A stretch of DNA of 64,000 bases from Undaria pinnatifida (Eukaryota > Sar > Phaeophyceae > Laminariales > Alariaceae). Shown piece by piece: positions 1 to 10,535 of this stretch (positions are counted from its first letter, which is position 1; every line of letters begins with the position of its first letter). Under the pieces are notes generated by a model that was given only the letters and a program-made list of their open reading frames with translations, was not told the DNA's origin and did not search any database. The DNA lies in the NCBI GenBank assembly GCA_012845835.1, contig JABAKD010000028.1, forward strand, positions 1,557,501 through 1,621,500, written 5' to 3'. The position numbers and the translations under genes were made by a program.

Positions 1-2
1 AC

Positions 3-253
3 TGTTGATAGATCTCTAAAGGTGTACACGTAGCTGGCGCGGGAAGGCGTGATGAGGACTCAAGACGTTGACACAGAACTCTTACATTTTCCAGCCATCG
101 AGTGACAGGTCGTGGTGATCCATGCAAGGAAGCAATCGGCGAAATAAACCTCCCATTCCTCCCGATGACTGTCTCATCATATCATATACATAAATCCTTC
201 ACCAATACGTGGAACTCCCTCATATAAAAATGGATCCTAACCGCCGTGTTCAT
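3..253. repeat. Direct repeat, copy A (pair with 953-1212)
   Basis: About 250 bp that recurs almost unchanged at 953-1212. Both copies start at TGTTGAT and end at AAGGACAACC, after which the flanks differ. The pair brackets Copia-type coding debris, so the copies could be old long terminal repeats, but they do not show a clean TG...CA boundary and no target duplication is visible. A shorter diverged relative lies near 9165-9240 beside the putative 5' end of the CHCH gene. Confidence 0.7.
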
Positions 254-450
254 AAGGACAACCGTGGGATTCGCCGCGAGTACACGCCGGTCAACTCCCC
301 GAAGCACGACGGTGTGGTTGAGCGTCGAATAGCCATGACGCTCGAGCTTGCTATGGCGTCCCGCCTGGAGGCTCCCCGTTTGTTTGGCGACGCGAAGACG
401 CCGCCGACGCAGCCCCTCTGGGCTGAGGCGTGTAAGTACGCCAGCGACCA
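254..450 (+). pseudogene. Ty1/Copia integrase fragment
   Basis: The plus strand encodes a short piece resembling the end of a Copia integrase core: a YTPVNSP-x-x-DGVVER block (compare the usual Y-P-x-x-NGV-x-ER motif), then a helix-like LELAMAS stretch and PLWAEACKYA, a typical region following the catalytic Glu. The frame closes at 463. No other integrase blocks, gag or protease are present, so this is a remnant rather than a working element. Confidence 0.65.
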
Positions 451-734
451 ACAAGGCGGTTAACGTCTCCACAAAACTGGTCGCATCTAGCCTTAAGCCC
501 TACTGCAAAAATTTCATCCACACGCACTACTGTTACTATGGAAACAGAGCCCGACTCGACCAATCGCAAGACACACGCATCAGCTAGGCTCTGCTCAAAT
601 CCAAGACTCTTCATGTGGGTGATAAGACGGTTATGCCACGACCTCGACGCTTGTTTCAAGCCGTAGAAGCTGCGATTTAACCTGACCATTTTACCGAACA
701 TTTCACCACAACTACAACCAGGGGGTAGTCGCAT
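450..734 (-). pseudogene. Ty1/Copia reverse transcriptase fragment, opposite strand
   Basis: The minus strand encodes about 95 residues like the Copia reverse transcriptase: PPG...GKMVRLNRSFYGLKQASR-W (the hallmark LYGLKQ block), a helix, then a DACVLRL stretch and VDEIFAVG where intact elements carry the YVDD-type catalytic motif. The catalytic Asp pair is therefore not intact. The fragment lies head to tail with an integrase piece on the other strand, so the element is rearranged, not just truncated. Confidence 0.7.
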
Positions 735-952
735 AAAAACATCCTCGTCCAGACTTATGCTTGCTCGGCATCAAAATGACACTAATCCAAACCCAACTCA
801 CACGCAAGAGCACCCAACAAACGAACTCCGGCTTCGTAAATTTCGTGCCGTTGTCCGATCGATGACTACTCGCGGATGGGATGGCCGTTTTCTTTTAAAC
901 GGAAGTCTGACGTCCCGATGGCCTTCGCTGGTTTTCTGGCTGATATTAAGTT

Positions 953-1212
953 TGTTGATTGATCTCTAAAGGTGTACACGTAGCTGGTGCGGGAAGGCGT
1001 GATAATGACTCAAGACATTGACACAGAACTCTTATATTGTCCAGCCGTCGAGTGACAGCTCGTGGCGATTCATGCAAGGAAGCAATCGGCGAAATAAACC
1101 TCCCATTCCTCCCGCTGACTGTCTCATTATACCATATACATATATCCCTCATCAATACGTGGAACTCCCTCATATAAAATGGATCCTAACCGCCGTGTTC
1201 ATAAGGACAACC
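953..1212. repeat. Direct repeat, copy B
   Basis: Second copy of the 3-253 repeat, same orientation, with scattered substitutions. It is followed immediately by sequence related, in inverted orientation, to the 12-kb MITE. With copy A it encloses about 700 bp containing the Copia fragments. Confidence 0.7.
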
Positions 1213-1217
1213 AACAT

Positions 1218-1665
1218 ATACAGCAAACGTAGCCGTTGTTGGCAAAATGCCACCGATACCGCGTACTGCTGCTGTCATATGATACACGCTGCTGGCGGGC
1301 GGAGCTAGGAACGTGCCACGCTGGCTTGCGGCGAAAAGCAGCAGTAGCGATAGCAGCCAAGCCAGCGTCGGCGCTGTTGTCGAATACTGTGTGGTAAACC
1401 GGTTTGGGTGTGTGGTTGTGTGTGTTTTAGTGGTGGGATGAGCTACGCGATGGGTTCCCAAACGTTCTCGTCTGAGCAATCCAACTCGCACATCCACTCG
1501 AAACGGCGATTTTGCTCGACTGGATGTGCGAGTCGGATTGATCAGTCGAACAAAAACGAGTCGAAAAAAGTATGTTTCGACTGTGTAAGAAGCCCGATTT
1601 GGTCTTCAGTCGGAAAGGGAAGGGTGCGCCAGCTAGCGTTGGGCTGCGAAAGCAACTGAGTTGAA
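1218..1665. mobile_element. Partial inverted relative of the 12-kb MITE
   Basis: Read on the minus strand, this stretch follows the order of 12030-12415: a TTGGCAAAATG-type block, a GTGTATCA block, a GCCAGCGTCGGCGCTG-like core, a GTGTGTGTTTT tract, then a run of short GTCGAAAA/TCGACTGG motifs. Only part of the unit is recognisable and no terminal repeat with target duplication was found, so it is a decayed or truncated copy. From here to 2249 no gene was seen. Confidence 0.6.
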
Positions 1666-2249
1666 TCGACACACGACGCGTATGAAAATATGTGGAAGTG
1701 TGGTGAGCTAAAGCTTTCCGGAGGATTAAAAACAAAAAAAAAGGGTATTTTTTTACTGACAGATCCGATTGTATAATAATTGGCTTGACATCTGACGTGT
1801 TAATACATGGCCCTGCTGTTGGAATTGAGGAGACCGTTGCATGCTAATTTACCAATTACGTTTTCTGCGGAGTGCTGCCACAGAGACAGCGGTGGCGCTC
1901 AAGGTACGACCTCGAGCTCTCCCTGTAGACAGTGCCTTCTGTGTATATACGAGTTGGTGATACCCCCCCTGTGTTCGTATATAACGTAGGAACGCCCAAG
2001 ACGCCGCCTCGATACTGTACGTCATTTCGCTTTTTTATGAGACCGTTTCTTGACCCACAATGCCCAAACTTTCCATAGAGGAATGCCACACGCTGCCAAA
2101 TCAAAAACACGCCAGCGCGCGACAAACTGCAAGTACAAATAGACGTATAACACACGCGTCCAAAGTCGCCTTTCTTCCCCATTTCACTTTCCCGAGCATC
2201 ACCTACCAATCACAATTGGCCCCGCCCGCTCTGCCTGCGTTTAACGCAG

Positions 2250-4894
2250 GTTGCCAAGTACTACAAGAGTGACGCCAACATCAAGCTGGTGGACGCGGGA
2301 AATCTCCGCATATCGAAGATGGCTGGAAAGAGCGAACACAAGCTGGGGCTGCTGCGACGGTGCGACCTTCTCGTGCAGGTGGTCCGATGCTTCGATCTGT
2401 ACGCGCCGAAGATCAGCGCTTCCCGGGGATCGCACGACGAGGAATCGTCGGATACGGCGGAGGATGTCTCGGGGATTTCAATGTACTTGGGTGCGGCGCA
2501 GGGGGAGGGGGTTGAGGAGAGCGATATCGACTGGCCGCTTGCGTCGACGCCGATCGAGGATATCAAGAACGCCAGGGCTGATATGGCGTACGCTGACCTG
2601 CAGTTCATCGAGGAGAGGCAAAAGTGAGCGAAAGAGGTCTGACTACTATGATCGTACCGCATCTTCGGCTTAGGTGGGGGTCGAGTTAATTTGCACGGCG
2701 AGTGGCTGTCGGGAACGTGCTTTTGGTTTAGGCTGAATGCTAGATACCACAGATCGAAATGTGTAGTTTGTTGTTAAATGCCATCCTTCGCTTCTATTTC
2801 AGCGTGTCGCATGCGTTTGTAGCGGTAGGGGGAGTCTCTTGAACACGAAATACAACAAAGGTTTTATCCTCCCTACAATCTATCAACTGGTAAGCCACAG
2901 AGGGGTCCCTCAAGCGCACACCACCTTGTGAAACACGCCTAGCCTTTTTACAACTGCGGAAATGATCCTGCACTGATTCCAAGTAGTGTGTCCCCAAAAA
3001 CGTGGATGCACTTACAATGGGGTTGTACAGACGCGCATCTCCTTACTACCCCCCTCCCCCCCCCGGTCGAACAGGACGAACCACACAAAGTGGTTCTGGC
3101 GAGACCAGCGTCGCGCCTACAACGAGCAGACCGCCTTGCGGTTGGTGGTACCAGTGCTGGAAGACGCCTACGTCGGGGGCGGCGAGCTAAAGCCCTTCGG
3201 ACCAGGCTTTCGTGAGAGCTGCCTGCGAGACGAGCCAAGGGAAGACGGATCCATGCTTTACAGGAGCCGGTTAAGGGCAGCCATTCGGGTAAGTGCATAA
3301 GAGATTAGCAGCTGGTGGGTATCAGCTCGTTTTTTTTCGTTGCCAATATTCACGACAGAATGTCGCGCGCATCCGACCAGATGTAGTGTTGTCGTTGACA
3401 AGCACGTCTACCGTGCGACTCGGCGAAACTCCAATCGGGTGTACTCAGCGACACTATGATCATTGCACCAAGAGTCGTACGCCCCGGTGATTGCAAGTTG
3501 ATGCCGAGCGAACGCGAGTTTCTAATTTTGACACTGCCCAAAACTTGAACACCTTTCTATTTGCCTGAAGCGTCCGTCGACCACGAACGCGCAAAAGGCG
3601 ACGACAGTTACAAATATACTGCTGCGCGAGTTCCCCTCGACAGCTATACTATCTCATTTTATTCGGTCGCTTGCTTATCCACCGCCGCCGACACCGTGGA
3701 TTAATTTTTTCGTTTTCTGTTGACCAAACTCATGTTTGCATTATCTGTTGACCGGAAATGCTCTTCGGTTTTCACACCCACAGGAGATTGGGTTCCTGTC
3801 GCCGAAACCAGTCGTTTACGTCGCAAATATACCTCCGGAGGCTGTACCCTCGGAGGAGGACTCCGGGGAGACCGAAGTCGACACCCCAGAGGCCTCCGAA
3901 TCGGCGGTAGCCATCGCCCGTGTGGCCCTTGCACACGCGGACCGGGTCGCCGATCTCCGCAGGGAATTCGGTGTGCCTGCCGTGACGGCATGCCTGAAGG
4001 ATCGAGAAGGCCAGGAAACGCTAGGGGCAGCGGTGAGATATCAACTCATCCCGTACCGCGCGGTGCGGAAAACCAAACGCCGACACCTAGATAACAATCC
4101 GTGCGTGCACGTCAGCAGTGTGTCTATCTGAACGTTTTTTTCTAGGTATACTTTTTTGTGCATGTTTTCGCCTATTCCCCCACACAAAACGTTTGCCTTG
4201 CATTCGCGAGTACATACCTGGTGTGTTGTTGGTTAGTACGCGACATTCAAGCCCCTAACTAACTAGCTGACGAAACGGCCGGTACTCCGAAAGGGTTGGA
4301 GTATTTAGTTAACGTATGCAATGGTGGCGATCGTATTCCCACCAACAGCAGTGGGGACGCACATGCTGTACTGCTGAGCAGGGGGTACTTCCTAGACTCT
4401 TGCCAGACAAGCTTGCGAGTACCGCAACGCACAAGCACTTGTCCTTCGAAACGGACATGTCAAGCCGAGGAGGTAATATAGCCGGTCTTCACAGGAGCGA
4501 TCTCCGCATGCCGTAGAGTGTGTCGACCGTCGTTGTTCCCGCCTGTGGTGCTAACACGCGCTCATTTTGTTTTATGTTGGGATTCGTTGGCGCTATCCCT
4601 GCATCTAATAATCGTGATATTGATGCCGCTCGTGACATATACTCCTGTAGCACTTGGGGAAAAGGAAGCATTCCGAAGGGCTAACAAAAACAATAATACG
4701 TGTTTTCCTTTTTCCCCGACACGACGGCACCCACCCTCGCGCAGGTTTTCAAAGCAATCCCTCGCTCCTTCCTGAGTCGCGACCCCAAGCTGAAGAAGGC
4801 CGCTAAGAGCGCAGCAAGCAAAGTGCAGCAGCGGCAGCCGGCCCCACGAAGCCCAGCGAAGGCGCCCGCAGCAGCGGGGGCGGTAGCAGCGTGA
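2250..4894 (+). CDS. YchF/Obg-like GTPase relative, 5' partial, no TGS domain
   Basis: Four exons with matching phases: 2250-2623, 3075-3288, 3784-4032 and 4745-4894 (TGA). The 5' exons, including the P-loop, must lie left of the window or are absent. The product aligns to the centre of YchF/OLA1: the KLVDAG switch region, a helix ending in VVRCF, then PIEDIKNARADMAYADL (YchF: D-IE-IN-EL-LADL), a helical linker, and GFLSPKPVVYVANIPPE (YchF: FLTxKPxxYxANxxE). The G3 motif reads VDAGN rather than the family's VDIAGL. The nucleotide-specificity motif reads NIPP rather than NxxE. After that block only about 115 residues follow, ending in a Lys/Ala/Pro-rich tail; the C-terminal TGS domain is missing. 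YchF proteins are ATPases/GTPases associated with ribosomes, but the degraded motifs make catalytic activity doubtful. Upstream neighbour sequence is transposon debris. The family call is good; the exact role is unknown. Confidence 0.78.
2945..3022. repeat. Dispersed short repeat (one of several copies)
   Basis: Inside an intron of the YchF-like gene. The stretch around TGTGTCCCCAAAAACGTGG is similar to 59113-59175 on the same strand and, inverted, to 56628-56690 and 60320-60405. No ends or duplications were defined. Confidence 0.5.
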
Positions 4895-6201
4895 CATCGG
4901 TACCTCAAGGCCAGCATGGGGAAGGGGAGGGGCTGCGACAGTGAATTTGATGCCGACAAGGCTTGCACACAAGCTATGGCGATGGTAGGCGCGGCTTGTT
5001 GCCCATGGTAATCGCAACGCTTTGTAAAGAACGGCGGAAGCTATTAAGAACGGTGCGGGTTACGTTTGCTGTAGTGTATCGCGACCTTTTGCGTTAGTGG
5101 CGCGAGAACCTGGCTTAATTCGCACACACACATGGTGCTTCGTGGTCGATGGCATCAAACCAGCTTCCTTTTGATTTCGCGACTCGCAGTTGGTTTCGAA
5201 ACACGTTCCGCTGAGAACAGACACCTCTACCTCGCAAGGTAACGTGGACAGCGTTAAATCCACGGAAGGTCGTTCGCGCTTTACTCACTGACAACATTAA
5301 ATCCGTCAGGGATCATTTGCGCTTTCTCCTAGACCATGCGTAGAGGAAGGTCCATTGTAGTGCTTCAGCTGGAACAATGTCTAATCTTCACGTTCTCAGA
5401 CCACTCGTTATTGCATCCGGGAGTTCACCCGTGGCGACGTAGGTGTGATACGTCTCCTCCTCATCTCCAGTTGTTTTCACCCTTTTGGGGGCCAACGTAT
5501 ATCGATCAAAAATACCCGAAAAGCGATATTAGTAGCGAAGAGCGTGCAGCTGAGTATCAGTATGCCGTGGGCGCGCGGTGTAGCTCCTAATTTGCGCTTC
5601 GAACACGCCCCCTACCCTTCAGCCCGGGGTGGTCCGTGTGACGGAATCTGCAACCGTCACTTTTTTCGAAATTAGCTCCTCTTCAAGTCTCAAGCGGGTT
5701 AAAGAAACGTAACGTAACAGCAACCGTCAACGTAAAGCCAACAACAGGTCGTCAACATGAAGTCAACCAGTTGAACAATAATTCAATTCAACCGCTTAGC
5801 CCCGCAAAACAAAGCACCATCACCAGATAGAACGAAAGGGTAACAACACCAGATGCTGACGTACAGCAGAAGAGTCAAGGAACTGACCATTTTGGGGCCC
5901 AGGTAGAACGACCGAAGAAGCGGCAAGTGCGACCTAAATCAAACTTCTAGGAACCTGCAGCGCGCCATGATGCAAGTATCACCATGACGCGCGTGTCGTA
6001 CATGTCCTGCTGCCGTTGCAATTCGGACACATCCCCTAACCCAGCAGCCCTCGCTGCTTCGTGTGGCCGAAGCTGCAGTCGTCACCATATTTTTTACATC
6101 TCTCCCCTCTGAAAGCCCCAAAGGAGTTAACAATTGATAAGACGTTTCAGCTGCTCGCCCGCAAAATCTTTCTCGCCGTTTCTGCAGTTCGCAGTGCCGT
6201 G
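4895..6201. other. Intergenic, convergent 3' ends
   Basis: Lies between the stop codons of the YchF-like gene (+) and the CHCH gene (-). I see no credible coding exon, RNA gene or clear repeat here. It presumably contains both 3' untranslated regions. Confidence 0.5.
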
Positions 6202-9159
6202 CTATCGGGACTGCTGCTTGTCGCCCGTAGGTGCCGCGGCACCACCAGTCGGTACAGCCTTGGCACCTTGACGCTTGGCTTCCTTGACCAACTGGCGGCA
6301 TTTTTTGTACGCCTCGACCTCTCCCACACACTCGTCTCCCTCTCTTAATCCGTCGGCTTTACCTTCGACACACCTGTGTGCGGCGTCCGAGCGAAACGAA
6401 GCGAAACGAAGCGCGAAACGAAACAAAAATCAAAACCATTGCACTATCATTCTCCAGGCCCAAGGGGGCTGGAGGCTCGAAAATGGAAAAAAAAATAGTG
6501 AAGGATCAAAACCGGTCAACAGCAAAACAACCCCACTCTGCGGGATACCTGCTTACGCTGGAGGGCTGGTGAGTGTGTCTGCCCTGAAAAAAGCGCGATC
6601 AATTCGCTCACCACTGTGACAGTGCGATGGGCTCCATGCGGAACGCGCATGTTGTTCGTTTCATTTGTGAGGCACAGTGTTGTACCATCAGCAGTTAGTT
6701 GGGCAATGCTGTTTTGTGCTGCCCTATTGCAAGCAAGCGAGAATCGCGCGCCGACCGTCAGGAGCGTCAAGAAAAGCGTTGGTTAAAAAATCTTCAAAAA
6801 AACAGTAACAAAATCCTGATTTCTTCAGGGTTTGTCATGGGCAGGCGCTGGTGGGCCAGCCCATCAATTTTTCGCGTAATGGGCAACGGCCCGGCCCGGC
6901 CCATAAAAAATTTCATTCAATAGGCCGCCGCCCGGCTTGGCCCATCAACGTTTCACCTGATTTTCATCCGATGGGCCGCGGCCCGGCGCAGCCTGTCAAA
7001 TGTTTCGAGGACGGGCCGCGGCCCCGCCCGGCCCATCACTTTTCAACATGGCACGGCCCAGCACGGCCCGGCCCACTAATTTTTCAAGTGTCTTGTCCCG
7101 GCCCGGCCCACGACATTGGCAGCGAGGCCCATGAAACCCGGGCTCTATATGGGCCGGCTCGACATTTTTGTGGGCCGGCCCGTGGGAAAATCCACGGGCC
7201 GGCCCATTTGTTGTCTCGTACTAAAAGGTGCATGCTGACGTGTTTTTTCAACAGTTGTTTTTCACTTTCGTCTTATTTTTGCTTCTGGGTTCCGTGCCAC
7301 AGCAGTCGCCTTTACTCGTGGGCCAGCTGCATCCGGCCAAGAGGCATACATACCCATTCGTTCCCAAACAAGGCTCCACCAATGGCCAGGCCCGATGGCT
7401 TCTGTCTCGGCTGGTGGACCACCCTCCTCCTCCTCCTGCTGCTGCAGAGCTCGCAGCAGCAGCAGTAGCAGCACCAAGCACCTACCTGCTGCTTCAACAA
7501 CATCAGGTACCTGCTGCTGCAACAACACCTGCTGTTGCAATACCCTACCTGCTTGCTATGCTATCCGCCATCCGAAGAAAGCAAATATAACGCCAGTGGC
7601 CTCTTGGCGGGGGCTCCGCATGCCACAGCAGGACTCCTTGCTCCCGGCTCCACAACGACACACACGAAGGTGATCGTCGCTGCAACGCTCGGTCAGAAGA
7701 TGCCTCCTGTCACGAAGTTGTTACCGGCGTTTCCGTCCGGACCAAACCACGGTAAAAGCGTCACATAATGCCACGGAGACGCCAATTGTTGTCCTCTGTC
7801 CGCCCACAACGGCACCAAGGCTTTGATCAGACATTTGCACAAGGGTCACGAAGCACAGTGGAAGTTGCTTCTCGCTGCTAGCAGTACATAAGCACAAGCG
7901 AAAATTCAGCACGTAGATGCGCTCGGGTAGATGTGCTACTGTAACAATCGTGAAGCTGGTGCATGGAGTAGTATGCACAGCGGTATCTGGAGCGAGCGCG
8001 CACCTCATATTTTTTGTGCTTAAACGGCAGGATGCAGTCTGGCTGCCTGTTGGTTTCTTGGTGCTGGTTGTGTCCTATTTTGTACATCTCATGAGCCGCG
8101 GCCCGGGCCGGCCAGTGAAAACACATGGGCCGCCTCATGGGCAGGATGGATGCCGTATAGTACTATTGATAGTAGCAGTAGAACACCACATTTCATGGGC
8201 CGCGGCCCGGACCAGCTCGTGAAAACACGTGGGCCGCATCATGGGTCGGGGGGAGCGGCCCACGTAGATGCCTACATCTCATTGGCCGCGGCCCACGCCG
8301 GTCCGTTAATAGTACTATTGATAGTAGCAGTAGAAACCACATTTCATGGGCAGCGGCCCGGGCCAGCTTGTGAAAACACGTGGGCCGCATCATGTGCCGG
8401 GGGGAGCGACCCACGTAGATGCCCACATCTCATAGGCCGCGGCCCACCCCGGCCCATTAAGTTTTCGGATCATGGGGCGCGGCCCGACCCAGCCCACCAC
8501 TTAAAAAAAAAACTCGGTCCGGCCCGGCCCGGCCCATCGTAATTTTTAGATCGGCCCGGTCCAGACTATCGGCCCATGACAAGCCCTGTTTTTTTTCACA
8601 CAAACAAAAAATAATCCTGGTACTAGTAGATTCCGAGGAAGCTTTCCGTTGCTTCGAGTCTCGAATGTCAGCGGCATTCTTCTAACCTGAGGTAGGCGGC
8701 CATGGCCTCCGCACAGGGATCCTTTTTCTCCTTTGGCTCCAACCACCCAAACATTGTCCACTCGCGTCCTGGCTTTTGATGCTGCAGATTGAGCGACCAC
8801 CAATACGTACCTGCCGCTATCGCTTCTTCATACGAAGTGCCCCGGGTGACGTAGACACTGTACCTGTTTCTGCGACAAACGGCATGAACAAAACGCGTTG
8901 TTAGAGTCAGAATGCAGAATGCTCTAACACAGGCTCCTGGATTTCTTATCCTGGCTGGAACTTGTTGGTTCTGTGTCCTCAAAGCGTTGACAGGTCTTAC
9001 ATGGATGGATGCGGGGCGAGGCAGGTTCCCGTATGATCTAAACTCATACCTGGTATGTGTATTAGTGAACCATCGAGAACCATCGAGTGAGGCAAGGGCT
9101 GCAGCATAGCGAAGCATCGTACGCCAAAAATTACCACCTCCCCGCAGGAGACCATCCAT
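6202..9159 (-). CDS. Small twin CX9C (CHCH-domain) protein
   Basis: Minus strand, exons 9159-9050, 8869-8687 and 6373-6202 (TAG); phases agree (2, then 2) and give 154 residues. Both introns have clear sites: a CAG/GTATGAG donor with a pyrimidine-rich ...TCGCAG acceptor, and CTCAG/GTTAGA with ...CACACAG. Joining exons 2 and 3 produces two CX9C motifs, C89-x9-C99 and C113-x9-C123, separated by 13 residues. This is the hallmark of CHCH proteins, which are oxidised by Mia40 in the mitochondrial intermembrane space and act in respiratory-complex assembly, MICOS or mitoribosomes. Upstream of the domain is an aromatic stretch (TYWWSLNL). The tail is Lys-rich then Gly/Ala-rich. I cannot assign a subfamily. 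The first exon and start are the weakest part, because a dispersed repeat begins just upstream. The large intron (6374-8686) is filled with GGGCC repeats. Confidence 0.72.
6835..7210. repeat. GGCCCGGCCC-rich degenerate repeat block 1
   Basis: A run of units built around GGGCC(GCG)GCCCGGCCCAT separated by short AT-rich spacers (AATTTTTC, ATCAACGTTTC). It lies in the large intron of the CHCH gene and resembles 8085-8575. The open frames through it are products of the repeat. Confidence 0.75.
7395..7565. repeat. CTG/CAG-type triplet-rich tract
   Basis: Interrupted CTC, CTG and CAG runs inside the CHCH intron, giving Ser/Gln/Leu/Ala runs in several frames. No protein similarity. Confidence 0.6.
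8085..8575. repeat. GGCCCGGCCC-rich block 2 with 152-bp tandem duplication
   Basis: Contains two adjacent copies of a 152-bp unit at 8158-8309 and 8310-8461, each starting TAGTACTATTGATAGTAGCAG and carrying several TGGGCCGC/GCGGCCC palindromes. The tail (8461-8575) is a run of GGCCCGGCCC. Same intron as block 1. Confidence 0.8.
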
Positions 9160-10139
9160 ATCCCTACTAAATGAATCCCTCATCACGTATGGAGCTCCCT
9201 CATCTCCCATGGAACATCTTCGTCGTAAACCAGAGGACAACAAACAGAACTACCAGTACCCAGCTCTACAGAACGCTCTTATGGAAGCATCAGTCAGTGG
9301 CAGTGTCGGGGTCTGGTTCCGCTCAGCATATCCTGTCGCACCTCCCTGGCCCCATGATGCGCTTGGCTCGGGTCGACAATGCTGGGCTCAAGAACCAGTA
9401 CTCGCATGCAGCGCTGAAAACATGCGTAGCCGTGCGGTTCCCTAGTGTAACGGTTAAATATGGTATATACCTGGTGCCTGGTATGTCGCTAGGATCCCGC
9501 AGCAGGATATTTGTAATTGTCGTCACCTTGTGTGCGTTCGTGGATGGTGGACGGAAGTATTAACGGCTGTTGTCTGGTATTCGTGTCACTAATAATGCTG
9601 CTGTAGTGCTTTATCCAGGGCAATAACTGATAAAACCTTCTGTCACAGTTGACTTACCGTCGGCGGCTTTCGTTCATGCTTCTTTCACAAAATATACCAG
9701 GGTGCCAGGTATCAAGTAACATCGGTGGGGAACCACCAAATTTGATGACCAATTGTTTTCACGGACGGTCCTCTAGCCAGAGAAGGGTTGTGTGCCTGGT
9801 ACCATGGTACATTGTAGAACTGGTCATAGCCACTAAACTAAGCTGTAGGACAGCACCAAATATTCCTATGATAGTTCGCAGGCGGACCTGATTTTTTTGT
9901 AGGCGGATCTCTATCGCCTCTGACCGCCTTTTCGCGGGGTTTCTTCGCCGGGGCGTGCCCCCTCCTCGCCTGAAATGCCCGGCGTCGGAGGATCCGCCCG
10001 CTCAGCACCGTAGCGCCTGAACGACGCCTTGACGGTGAGATCTACGAAGGAATCTCGGAAGAATCACGTGCCCTGTCAGTGTTTGGGGCCATGGTCTCCC
10101 GACAGGGTGTATGTCCTCGCGTGTTTCTTTCAGAGTTGT
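9160..10139. other. Intergenic, presumed 5' flank of the CHCH gene
   Basis: At 9165-9240 there is a diverged relative of the 3' part of the 953-1212 repeat (ATCCCTCATCA...GAGCTCCCTCAT...AGGACAAC). The rest shows only short, unsupported open frames; I see no gene. Confidence 0.45.
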
Positions 10140-10535
10140 CCTTCTCAGACCTCCGACTCATGGGGAGCATCGGCTACCCGGCCGGCGTCGCCATTGTGGG
10201 GCGCTGCGTGGACCGTTGTGTGCTCGGATATGGGGCATCATTGGAAAGCCTCGGTGGCACATGCCACGCAGGCTCAGTTAAGAACTGCCATCTATGAAAA
10301 ACTGGCCTCGAGAGATGCGAGTGCTATACGCATGGAACCTTCTCAGACCTCCGACTCATGGGGAGCATCGGCTACCCGGCCGGCGTCGCCATTGTGGGGC
10401 GCTGCGTGGACCGTTGTGTGCTCGGATATGGGGCATCATTGGAAAGCCTCGGTAGCACATGCCACGCAGGCTCAGTTAAGAACTGCCATCTATGAAAAAC
10501 TGGCCTCGAGAGATGCGAGTGCTATACGCATGTAA
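10140..10535. repeat. 198-bp tandem duplication
   Basis: Two head-to-tail copies, 10140-10337 and 10338-10535, starting CCTTCTCAGACCTCCGACTC and almost identical, so the duplication is recent. The unit length is 66 codons, so the plus-strand frame 10029-10535 runs through both copies; the encoded protein has no recognisable domain and I do not call it a gene. Confidence 0.85.

Noticed and set aside
10029-10535. 168-codon plus-strand frame through the tandem duplication
   Set aside because: No recognisable domain, start context or neighbour; the frame persists only because the repeat unit is 198 bp.
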